Shown here piece after piece: positions 27,601-38,800 of a stretch of DNA of 64,000 nucleotides. Source of the DNA: CALARM01 sp036746235. GTDB lineage: Bacteria; Vulcanimicrobiota; SpSt-956; JAKJGF01. A program made the position numbers and the translations under genes. The notes under the pieces were generated by a model. The model had not been told where the DNA came from, did no database searches, and saw only the letters and a program-made list of their open reading frames with translations. Location of the stretch: the NCBI GenBank assembly GCA_036746235.1, contig DAIOEN010000008.1, positions 1 to 64,000 of the forward strand, given 5' to 3'. Position 1 is the first letter of the stretch. Every line of letters starts with the position of its first letter.

Positions 27601-29340
27601 ATTATAAAAAATCTTTTATTTCTTATATTGCTGTTAGCAGGCCTTTCCGGCTGTTTATGTAAAGGCACAGTTACAGTTGCTCCAACTCCTGTACCGGAAA
27701 TAAACATTGAAAAGGCAATACTTACAACAGATAGAAACGGAACTGAAGGTATGTCCACCTTTAAAATGAGCGATAATGACATATACCTGATTTTCCAGGC
27801 AAACAATATGCCGGCAGATACACAGATAAGGAGCGAATGGTCTTTTGTAAACACAGAAGAGGGAAAGGAAGATAAAAAAGGGGAATTTAATATAAGATCA
27901 GACGGGATTATGAAATCAGGCAGTTTCACCTTCACCAGACCTGAAGAAGGATGGCAGGCAGGGGAATATAAAGTAAAACTTTATTTCAATGAAAAACTTA
28001 TGAAAAATATTTCCTTTACAGTAGAAAGCCCTGCTGCTGCAGTAGAAGAACCTGAATATTACGAAGGGGCCGTTGAACCAATGTCTTTATTTTTTCTAAA
28101 GACATCTATTCCGGAACAGGATAAAAAACCTGAATTATCGGTATTAATTAATGATGAAGAAATAGGTAATATGGAAACAGATACACAGATAAACGTAAGT
28201 TCCCATCTCCATAAAGGTGAGAATTCTGTCACCGTAACCAGTAATATAGAAGAAGAACTTTCTTCTGATATAAAATTAACAATAGAAGCCATATGGAGAA
28301 ATAAAAAGTTTCCTCTTTTAATACACAGAAGAAAGCATAAAGGAGAGGATACTGTTAAATATAAACTGGATATACCGGACGTAAGTAAAATAGAAGGCCC
28401 TCTGCTTAAAGAAGAATATAACCTGAAGACAGATATGGGAAACGGGACACCTGAAACAACCTTTAATATTAGCATAAACGGTTTTCCTACAGGTTCTTAC
28501 AGTGATTCTGTAAATCTGGACGTCACACCTTTCATGAAAAAAGGGGAAAATGAAATAAAAATAACAGGTGAAGTGGATAAAAATCTTTCAGGCAGAGTAA
28601 CTCTTACACTGGGTTCTTTAAGATGGGGGAAAATGGCTCCCATACTTACATGCAGCCGTAAAAAAACAGGAGTTTCTCTCTCCGTATATAAAATAAATAT
28701 ACCTGATATAACTGAAAATAAAATACCGGAGCATACCTATATACTTAAAACTGAAATGGCAGGCGGAACAGACGGAACAAAATTCGAAATACTGATAAAC
28801 GACGTCCAGATCGGGATTTTCGGTTCAGACACTACTGTAGATATAACTCATTATCTCAGGGAAGGACTCAATAAAATAAAGATAAAAAATGATATAGATG
28901 AAAATCTTCCGACAGATGTTATTGCAAGCATTACAACAGATAAAAAAGGCCAGTGGAAAAACCTTCTGAAACACACGGCCATAAAAAAGGGGACTTCCGA
29001 AAAAGACTATGATCTGATTGTGCCTGAAAAAGATGATATCATTCCTCAATGTACGATGAGAATCGACATGACGGGTAAAAAACCCGATACATATTTTAAC
29101 ATTTATATAAATAACTATATAGTGGGAACCTTTGAAACAAATACTTCCATTGATGTTACTGGTTTTATGAAAGAAGGAGCAAACAAAGTTATAATAGAAA
29201 GCAATATTCCTCAAAATCTAACTTCTGAAGTAACTGCAGGTATAGGTTCATATAAAAACGGTTCGTGGGATACACTGCTTACTCACAGTAAATCCGGGAA
29301 AGGAACCTTTAAGGATGAGTATACGGTAATGATAAAATAG
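27601..29340 (+). CDS. lipoprotein paralogue with jelly-roll-like repeats, probable ATT start
   Basis: 579 aa if started at ATT 27601. From there the protein reads as a complete lipoprotein signal, (M)IKNLLFLILLLAGLSGC, with a perfect LSGC lipobox; starting at the in-frame TTG 27628 would destroy it. The upstream paralogue begins ATG TTA AAA AAT, this one ATT ATA AAA AAT, so ATT aligns with the paralogue's ATG. AGGAG lies nine bases upstream. The rest parallels the first lipoprotein: Ig-like domain, then four repeats (VLINDEEIGNM..., FNISINGFPTGSY..., FEILINDVQIGIF..., FNIYINNYIVGTF...), but the Pro/Thr linker is shorter. Same operon as the previous gene. Confidence 0.8.
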   Translation: MIKNLLFLILLLAGLSGCLCKGTVTVAPTPVPEINIEKAILTTDRNGTEGMSTFKMSDNDIYLIFQANNMPADTQIRSEWSFVNTEEGKEDKKGEFNIRSDGIMKSGSFTFTRPEEGWQAGEYKVKLYFNEKLMKNISFTVESPAAAVEEPEYYEGAVEPMSLFFLKTSIPEQDKKPELSVLINDEEIGNMETDTQINVSSHLHKGENSVTVTSNIEEELSSDIKLTIEAIWRNKKFPLLIHRRKHKGEDTVKYKLDIPDVSKIEGPLLKEEYNLKTDMGNGTPETTFNISINGFPTGSYSDSVNLDVTPFMKKGENEIKITGEVDKNLSGRVTLTLGSLRWGKMAPILTCSRKKTGVSLSVYKINIPDITENKIPEHTYILKTEMAGGTDGTKFEILINDVQIGIFGSDTTVDITHYLREGLNKIKIKNDIDENLPTDVIASITTDKKGQWKNLLKHTAIKKGTSEKDYDLIVPEKDDIIPQCTMRIDMTGKKPDTYFNIYINNYIVGTFETNTSIDVTGFMKEGANKVIIESNIPQNLTSEVTAGIGSYKNGSWDTLLTHSKSGKGTFKDEYTVMIK

Positions 29341-29445
29341 TGAGCAGTGAGTTACACTATAAATACTTTATTATCTTTAAAGGAACTGAATAACAGACTA
29401 TCGAATATAAAAAGATACATAGAAGTTTTAGTAAAAATAATTTTT

Positions 29446-29694
29446 ATGTCCATCGAAAGTGCAAAAGTATTTATAGAAAAAATGAAAACAGATCCGGACT
29501 TTGCAAAAAAAGTAAGCACATGTAAAGACAGCGAGGCAAGACATTCGCTGGTAAAGTCATCAGGGCTTGACTTTACAGTAGAAGAATTAAAAAAAGTTAA
29601 ATCAGAACTATCAGAAGCAGATCTTGACAGTGTGGCAGGCGGGTGCTCTCTGGAAGGAGGCCACTGGTGTGATCCTCCCTATGGATACAAATAG
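29446..29694 (+). CDS. Nif11-type leader RiPP precursor peptide
   Basis: 82 aa. The leader matches the Nif11-like family: MSIESAKVFIEKMKTDPDFA, then KVSTCKDSEA, then SGLDFTVEELKKV, ending in LDSVAGG. The double glycine is the usual cleavage point of bacteriocin-type peptidase/transporters. The core would be CSLEGGHWCDPPYGYK, 16 residues with two Cys. Nif11 leaders carry cores modified by LanM, radical SAM, YcaO or other enzymes; none of these, nor an export peptidase, is in this window. Start chosen by homology to the family; no clear ribosome site. It follows the second lipoprotein by 105 bp and ends at its own terminator, convergent with the first NRPS gene. Confidence 0.85.
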   Translation: MSIESAKVFIEKMKTDPDFAKKVSTCKDSEARHSLVKSSGLDFTVEELKKVKSELSEADLDSVAGGCSLEGGHWCDPPYGYK

Positions 29695-29713
29695 GCTGTA
29701 AAATAGAACAATG

Positions 29714-29746
29714 AAGAAGCAATCCCGGTCAGGGTTGCTTCTTTTG
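29714..29746 (+). terminator. Rho-independent terminator after the Nif11 gene
   Basis: Arms AAGAAGCAATCCC and GGGTTGCTTCTT (one bulged T) around GGTCA, followed by TT-G-T on the plus strand. It lies 20 bases after the stop. Confidence 0.8.
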
Positions 29747-29821
29747 TAATGGCATTTCTCTGAAGAATTGCTTTATTTCGAATGAATCGTTTGCTCAGTT
29801 ACACTTATCAATAAAATCCTA

Positions 29822-32800
29822 TCAGATTGCTACTATAATTTTCCTGAGTGTTTCTATTCTGTGATTTAACTCTATAAATAGATTACCGTTAAGTTTCGGA
29901 AGAATATTCATCAAATGCCTCATATCTCCGCTGTCAAAGACAAACATTAAAACATCTCCCATGGCAGGTTCTGCTATTATCTCAGAAGGCTTTTCTTCAA
30001 ATATATGATCTTCACCGACGATATTGCCTTCTCCCAGTATATAAACTGTTCCGGTCCAGCCTGATGGTGACACAGAGCTTACAGAAACTGCTCCTCTGGC
30101 AATAATATAAAAATTTCTGTCTGTCTGTCCTTTCGTGAGTATCTCCGAGTCTTCGCCGTAATATACCTGCTTTGCTCTTCCTGCCACCATAGAAAGTTCT
30201 TCAGAGGATAGCCCTGAAAAGACAGAAGATTTTCTCAATAGAGAAACTCTCTCTTTAAGAGTTTCATAAATCATCTTTTTAAGTGAATGAATATCAAGAG
30301 ACGGCCACTTATAACCTGCCCTGTCCAGGATAAATTCTGTTTTTTCGGACATGGTTATAACATGAGTCATTTTCTTTATATCCTCATAGGCCATCCACCC
30401 CATATGAACCATAAGTCTCTCTATATATTCACGAAAATCACAGTGATCATAATGCTCCAGAAGATAATCTATAATAAGAGGAAGAGGCATTTGTTCTAAA
30501 TTCAGGCCTGCTTCAGGGGAAGAAAGGAGGTAAGAAAGATCTGTTTTTACAAAATTTTCTATATGGAATATCTCCTGTTTTACTTCTGCCACATCGAAAA
30601 GGGATAAAATTGCACCGCTTACTCCATCCACATATGACAGATCCACCCTGCCGAAATTTATGGGAATAACGCCGAGATTAATGAAAGATTTCATCCTCTG
30701 ATAAAAACCGTTTGAGTCTATGTTTTCCTGGAATATACCTGTCTCTGAATCAAAGGTAATATTACCTGCTCTGTAAATATTTACCATAACTCCTTTTGCT
30801 CTTGCATTTACAAGAAGTTTTTCCCCTTCCAGTTTTGTCTGAAGATAATAGTTACCGGAATCCTGCCCTCTATCTACCATATCTTCTGTAAAGATGGCCA
30901 TTTTTTTATTTTTCATCTGTCCCTCTCCGACAGATACAGTAGATACATGGTGAATATCTTTCTTTTTTCCTGAGAGAGAGAAATCAAGGAGATTCTTAGT
31001 AGATGTTACATTATTATTATAAAATTCCTTATAGAGACCGTAATGTTTCACATATGCAGCGGAATTGATTATACAGTCTATTTTTAAAGACAGGTCGTCA
31101 TATAGGACTCTATCAAGACCGAGATATTCTGACGAAAGATCACTTTTTAATATGTGTATCCTGTGACTGTATTGTTCGAATAATTCAGGGCCGAAATAAT
31201 AATTTAATTTCTTTACCAGACGTTCTCTGGATTCTTCTTCACTCCTGCCTCTCACTGTTACATAAAGATAATAATTATCTTTTTTCAGGAGATCCCTGAT
31301 GAGATAGCTTCCCAGAAAACCTGTACCGCCTGTAAGGAGAATATGCCTGTACTTTCTCTTTACAGAAAAATCGACAGAAGTATATTTTTTATAATTTTCT
31401 CTGTATTTCTGAATGGCTTCCTCTATTTCAGGAATTTTAATATCTGACTTAATTGGAAGAGCCATATCTTTTTTGATATCCATAAGCTTCTTTTTAAGAT
31501 TATCCTTTATTCCTGTCAGGTTCCCCGCCATTTCTTCAATAGTCTGATATTTGAATACATCATTTAATTTTATTTCAAAATCCTTCTGAAGTTCTGCCAC
31601 AAGAGCTACTGCCTTAAGGGAATGACCTCCCAGGGTAAAGAAATTGTCTCTCATACCGATATTACTCACTTCGAGTATTTTTTCCCATGCTCTTGCAATC
31701 GTCTTTTCAGTCTCATTTACCGGTAATTTAATCTCTTTTTCATCTCTTTCCCTGTGAGGATCAGGGAGATTTTTTCTGTCCACTTTCCCGTTCGGCGTTA
31801 GAGGGATCTTCTCAAGCCTTATAAAATAAGAAGGAACCATATATTCAGGGAGAGTCTTTTTCAGGAATTCCTTCAGATTTTCTATATCTATATCTTCTTC
31901 CGATACAATATAGGCACAGAGAGATTTATCGCCTTTTGTAATTTCACGGGCTATAACCACTGCATCTGTTACAGATGAATATTCCTTCAGACCATGTTCT
32001 ATTTCTCCCAGTTCTATACGAAATCCGCGGATTTTCACCTGTTCATCTATTCTTCCGAGGAATTCAATATTGCCGTCATGAAGCCATCTGACAAGGTCTC
32101 CCGTGCGGTACATTTTTTCTCCCGGACGGAAAGGATTATTTACAAATTTTTCTGATGTTAATTCCGGTCTGTTCAGATAACCTCTCGAAAGGCCGGAACC
32201 TGATATATATAATTCACCTGCCACTCCGGCAGGTAATAACAATCCGTCACTGTCAAGTATGTATATGTCAGTATTGGCTACAGGTTTTCCTATGGGAATA
32301 TTCTCATGCATATGCTCTACATTAAAGGTAGTGGTTATCACTGTATATTCAGTAGGGCCGTAACAATTTATTATCTTATAGGGCTGTTTTTTGAAAGATG
32401 TAAGTTTGTCTCCTCCCGTATAAAGGATTCTGAGAGAGTGGTTTTCTTCTGAATTCATAAACTGTTCTGCAAACTGGGTGGGAAGGCAGGCACAGGTAAT
32501 ATTATTCTCTTCAAAATAACTGTTTATATCCTTCAGAGAAAGTCTTATTTCATCAGGAATTATATGAAGAGCGGCGCCGGAAATCAGACAGAGGAATAAT
32601 TCGCTTATACCTGCGTCAAAACCGAAGCTTATATATTTACTTACTCTATCCTGTGGTGAAAGAGAAAATAAATCTTTATGGTAAAGACTCATATTTACAA
32701 CAGAATGATGTTCTATCATAACTCCTTTTGGTTTGCCTGTTGTGCCTGATGTATATATAATATAGGCAAGATCTGAAGGGTTACCTCTTTTTAATCCTTC

Positions 32801-35800
32801 TCTTACAATTCCTTCCCACAGGGAATCTTCATCAAGATATATAACAGATCCGTCGAAGTTTATATATTTCTCTAAATGTTTCTCTGTCAGGAGAATGGAT
32901 GCTCCGGAATCTTTCAACATAAATGCAATTCTTTCGGAAGGGTAAGAGGGATCTACCGGGAGGAAAGCAGCTCCTGCCTTAAGGATGCCCAGTATACCTG
33001 GAACCATTTCTGCAGTTTGAGAAACCATTATTGCTATAATTTCATTGCCCTTTATGCCGGCAGAGAGAAGTTTTTCTGCGAGAATATTACCCTTTTCATT
33101 TAATTCCCTGTATGTAAGGTGTCTCTCTTTACAGACCACTGCAGTTTTATCTGCATGTTTCATAGCACTTTCTTCTACAAGTTCATGAATGGTTCTATTC
33201 AGATTATAGGGCATAGAAGTTTTATTAAATTCATAAAATAATCTGTTTTTCTCAGAGTCAGAAATAATATCTATGTCTTTAAGTTTAACATCCTTTTTCC
33301 CGGCTGTATTCTTAATGAGATTGATATAATGTTCTGCCATGCTGTCTATAGTCTCATCGTAAAAGAGGTTATTACGATACTCAATACAGAGGGTGAGATC
33401 ATCTTCATTTTCAATCACATTCATTGAGAGATCGAGTTTTGCCACATCAAATTCAAAAATTAGTGGTTTAACAGTAATATTTTCTATAACTTTCTCTTCT
33501 CTTTTTTTCATAACACTGAAAAATACGTCAAAGAGAGGATATCTGCCAGCTTCTCTCTTTATGCCAAGAGAATCTACTATCATACCTGTTTCATAATCCT
33601 GATTCTCAAAGGCAGAGAAAATTTTAACTTCTATATCCCTGAGAAACTCTTTAAAGGTGCTGTTCCTCCGTGGATAAGTCCTTACGGGAAGAAGATTTCT
33701 AAACATACCTATGAGAGAGTTTACATCAGGTAATGTTCTTCCTGTTGCATGAGTTCCTATGACAATATCTTCCTGTCCGGTATATTTTGAAAGAAGAAGA
33801 GAAAAGAAAGAGAACATAGTCATAAAAAAGGTACTGTTTTCTTCTTCTATCCAGGATTTCAGAGCAGAAGTAAGAGCCCTGTCTATTGTATAAAATCTCT
33901 GTTTTCCCTTAAGAGATGCTTCTGAAGTTCTGGCCCTGTCGGTTATCAGGTTTAACCGTGGAATTTCGCCGTCATATACTTCATGCCAGTATTTTTTCTG
34001 TCTCCTTATTTCATAAGAATTTAAAAGACTTTCATGCCAGAAGGCATAATCTCTGTACTGTATCTTTAAAGGAGGAAGTTCCTGTCCTTCATAAAAACTC
34101 CAGAGTTCTTTCATAAATATATGAGAGGATATATCATCAAAAATAATACTGTGTATATCCAGGATAAATATATATTTATTTATCCCTGTTTTTATGAGAC
34201 AGGTTCTGAGAAGAGGTGCTTTTGAAATGTCAAAAGGACGGGTAAAATCTTTTACTATTCCCGGAATATCTTCTTCAGAGCCTTCTCTGTATATACGTTT
34301 CACCCGGACTTTTTCGTGAATCTTCTGCACAGGTTTATCATCTTTTATATGAAAGGAAGTACGGAGTATATCATGACGGGCAATCATTCTGTCTATTCCA
34401 TCACCGAGTTTTTTCTTATCAAGACATCCTTCAATAGAAAATACAAAGGGGTTATTAAAGGCAATTATTTTGTTTCCCATCTGATCTATAAAGAGCAAAC
34501 GTTTCTGTACAGAAGAAACAGGGTAATACTCCATAGGTGACACAGGAGAGATCTGTAAGAACCTTCTATCCTCTATCCCTTTCAGCGGACTGTCTCCATT
34601 CTGAACTATCCATTTCAGTGAAGATTCTATATGACCTGCCATATCTTCTATAACATTCTCTGTAAAACAGTCTCCGTCATAGGAAATCTTTATAGAAAGT
34701 TCTTTTCCCGGTGCAATGATTAAATTAAGAGGATAATTGGATTTTTCGTAGGATTTCAGATCTTTTATCGATATGCCTTTACCACTGACGGCATCTTCAT
34801 CAAAGGGATAGTTCTCAAAAACTAAAAGACAGTAAAAAAGCGATTCCCCCGGAGGAATACTGGCAAGAGACTGAATTTTATTCAGAGATATATGGCTGAA
34901 ATTATTACCATCCTGTATGGATGTCTGAATATTTTTAAGATTCTCTATTACTGACTCATCAGGGTTCAGCTTTACTCTGAGAGGAATGGTATTTATAAAG
35001 AGTCCTATCATCTGTTCAACACCCATAAGGTCAGAGGGCCTTCCTGAAACGGTAATACCGTAAACTATATCATCAAGGCCGCTGTAGGAGGAAAGAACAG
35101 AAGACCAGGCCAGATGAACCAGGGCATTAATGGTTATCCGGGCAGAACGGGAAAATTTCTGACATTCCAGATAGAAATCTTCCGAAATATTATGGAAATG
35201 GTCTTTCAGATTTTCAATAGATTTATGGATATCAAGGGGTTTTCTGTTTATGGAAAGAGGAGTGGGAGTTGAAAAATCTGATAGATTTTTCTTCCAGTAA
35301 TCTATAATTTTCTCTTCATCCTGTTCAGAAATCCATTTTATATATGATTCAAACGGGGGAGGAGGTGTAAAATCAAAAATTTCTCTGTTTATAATGGCTT
35401 CATAACTTCTGTTCAATTCCTGAAATATTAAAGGCATGGACCAGCCATCTATAAGGATATGATGACAGGTCCATATAAACCTGTATTCATTACTGCCCGG
35501 GTTGAACAGGTGAAGATAACTCAGAGGTGGTTCACTCAGATTGATCCCGTGACTTCTTACTTCTTTTCTGATATGTTCTATTTCTTCTTCCTGTTTTTCT
35601 TTATCCATTCCGGACAGATCTATTTCATGCCAGGGAAGAGAGACTTCTCTGTAAACTATCTGGAAAGGTTTATCGGCTCTTTCCCAGAGAAAAGCTGTTC
35701 TGAAGATTGGATGTGAGGAAAATATACACTGCCAGGCATGTTTTAAAGATTCTATATTCAGTTCCCCTTCATAGGTCCAGGAAACCTGTGTACAGTATTC

Positions 35801-38800
35801 ATCAGAATCGGGAGCAGCAATGGCATGAAAGAAGAGACCTTCCTGGAGAGGAGACAGACTGTATATGGATTCTATTGAAGAAGGTTCTGTTATGCCGTCA
35901 AGGAAAGACTGGGATATAGAAGCAAGAGGGAAATCGGACGGAGTCAGATGTTTTGTTACAGGTTTACTGCAGTGACAGATTATCTCTTTTAAGCTCTCTA
36001 TAAAATGTCCTGCAAGTTCTTTAAGCTGTTCTTCATCCCAGATATGAACACTGTATCCAAAAACCACAGATAAAGCCCTCCCGAATACAATGCCGTTAAT
36101 ATCCAGCAGATTTATTATACTGTTATCAGGAGATATGGCTATTCCGGAAGACTCTTCTCCGGAGCAGAATAATTCACCGTCCATTACACTGCCGTCAATC
36201 TGCCCCAGATAATTAAAGGCCACTCTCTTACCTTCCAGTTTTTTCAATTCATCTCCCTTCTCAGACAGATATCTCAATACACCATAGGAAAGACCTTTAT
36301 CAGGAACATTACGTAAAATCTCTTTTACAGATTTTATAATAGAACCGTAATCTGCCATAGAAGAACTCTTCAGATGAACAGGAAATATGGTGGTAAACCA
36401 TCCAACTGTCCGTGACAGGTCAGCATCAGAAACAGTCTCTTCTCTTCCATGTCCTTCCAGATTAATCACCAGACCGGATACATTGAAAGAACGATGGAAA
36501 GCAAGTAAAAGAGCAGAAAGTAATATGTCATTAATCTGTGTGTTATAGGCGGAAGGAACAACATTTAATAACAGTTCAGTATCATGAACAGAAAGAGAAA
36601 CTTTATAGTCTTTCATATCGTAGAATGTAGATTCTTTATATTGAACGGGAAGAGCAGACTCATCTTTAAGAACTTCCAGCCAGTAAGGTCTGTGTTTTTC
36701 TGATGAAGGAATATATTTTATTAAACTCTCTGACCAGTATCTGTAAGAAGAGCTTTTAGCGGGAAGTGACGGGCTTTTACCTTCAGAAATCTGCCTGTAT
36801 ATATTCTGAAAATCTTCTATGATTATTCTCCAGGAAACCATATCTATAAAGAGATGATGTATTACTATAAAGAATCTGTCACGACCATCTCTATGGCCTT
36901 TAAAGAGTGCACCTCTTATGACAGGCCCTTCTGTTATATTCAGAGATGATTGAAGGGAATTACATGTTTCTGTAATAAACACAGACAGATCTTCCGTCAC
37001 AGAAGAAAGATCTACCAGATCCACTGAAGCAGCGATCTTCTCAGGTTTTTCATAATACTGAATCCATTTGCCTTCTGATTGTAACTCCTGTCTTACTCTC
37101 AGTCTCAGCCCGTCATGATGATTTATTAAAATATGAAGAGTATTTTCTATAAGATCCCTGTTCCCATCCCGTTTAAGTGTAAAGAGAAAAGCCTGATTGA
37201 AGTGGTTTAGCCTGACAAATTCCTGTTCAAAAAACCATTTCTCTACAGGTATTAATGGCACTTCACCTGTAAGAAGTTCCTCTTTTCTTTCAGGTAATAT
37301 TTTCTCCGTTACGGTAGAAAGGGATGCAATAGTTGGATTACGCAGTATCTGAGATGCTGTAATATGTAACCCTTCATTGTGTGCCCTTGCAGCTATTTGA
37401 ATACTGATAATAGAGTCTCCTCCGAGACTGAAGAAATTATCATAAATCCCGACTCTGTCACATCTGAGAATATGTTTCCACAGGCCGGCAAGTATTTCTT
37501 CTCTTTCATTCCTGGGTGCCACATAGGTTTCCTGTGATGAAAGGTCATTCTGTTCAGGTTCCGGAAGGGACTTTCTGTCTAACTTTCCATGGGCAGTAAG
37601 AGGAATTTTGTCTATTTTCAGAAAACATGACGGAATCATATAATCGGGGAGAAATCGGGAAAGTTCTTTCTGTAATTCAGAGGATTTAAGTTTTATATCA
37701 CTTATATAATATCCGCAGAGATATTTATTCCCCTGTTTATCACTTCTGTCAATGACTGCTGCATCTCTTATTCCCTTTATCTTCTTAAGAGCTTCTTCTA
37801 TTTCGCCTAATTCAATACGAAAACCTCTTATCTTTACCTGTTGATCAATTCTTCCCAGGAATTCAATATTTCCGTCAGGAAGCCATCTGGCAAGGTCTCC
37901 TGTTCTGTACATCCTCTTCCCCGGCTCAAAGGGATTGGCTACAAATTTCTCTTTTGTAAGTTCTTCTCTGTTCAGATATCCTCTTGCCACACCTTCTCCT
38001 GAAATACAGAGTTCTCCCGGTATGCCCACAGGTGTGATTTTCCCGTATTTATTTAATATATAAACACAGGTATTGTAAACCGGCTTCCCTACGGGAATAT
38101 TCTCATATGGTTTATCTATAATGAAACTGGATGTATAGACAGTATATTCAGTAGGGCCATAGGCATTTACCACTTCATAATTCTGCCTTTTAAAGGCTTT
38201 CAGCCTGTCTCCTCCTATTTCCAGCCATCTGAGTGTTCTGTTATCCGTAAGGGCCATAAACTGTTCTCCGAACTGTGTCGGAAATAGTGCTACAGTTATA
38301 TTATTTGCTTCGAAATATTCATTCAGTTTCACAGGTGACAGACGGAGCTCTTCAGGAATAATATGAATTGACCCGCCGGAGATAAGAGCAGGAAATATTT
38401 CAGGCACAGAAGCATCAAAACCGAAAGATACATATTTTGAAACACTGTCTTTTTCTGTAATACCACGGGTGTTCTTAAACCAGACAGATAAATTTACAAG
38501 GGAGTGATGTTCTATCATTACACCTTTAGGCTGCCCTGTGGAACCTGATGTATAGATAATATAGGCAAGATCTTTTGAATTGTTAACATGTGGCAGATTT
38601 TCACCTGTACCGCTGTAGATAAAATGATCTGTTATATTCAGAACCTTTATTGAAGGCTTTATCTTTTCTGCCAGATGGGAATTAGCAATTAAGATAACAG
38701 CACCGCTGTCTGAGATTATATAATTTATTCTTTCCGGCGGATAGTGAGGATCTATTGGGACATAGGTTCCTCCTGCTTTCAGCACGGCAAGAATGCTTAC

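Noticed and set aside
29822..30215. A CRP-family transcription factor gene after the NRPS
   Set aside because: It is in the NRPS frame with no start or ribosome site of its own, and lacks a helix-turn-helix.
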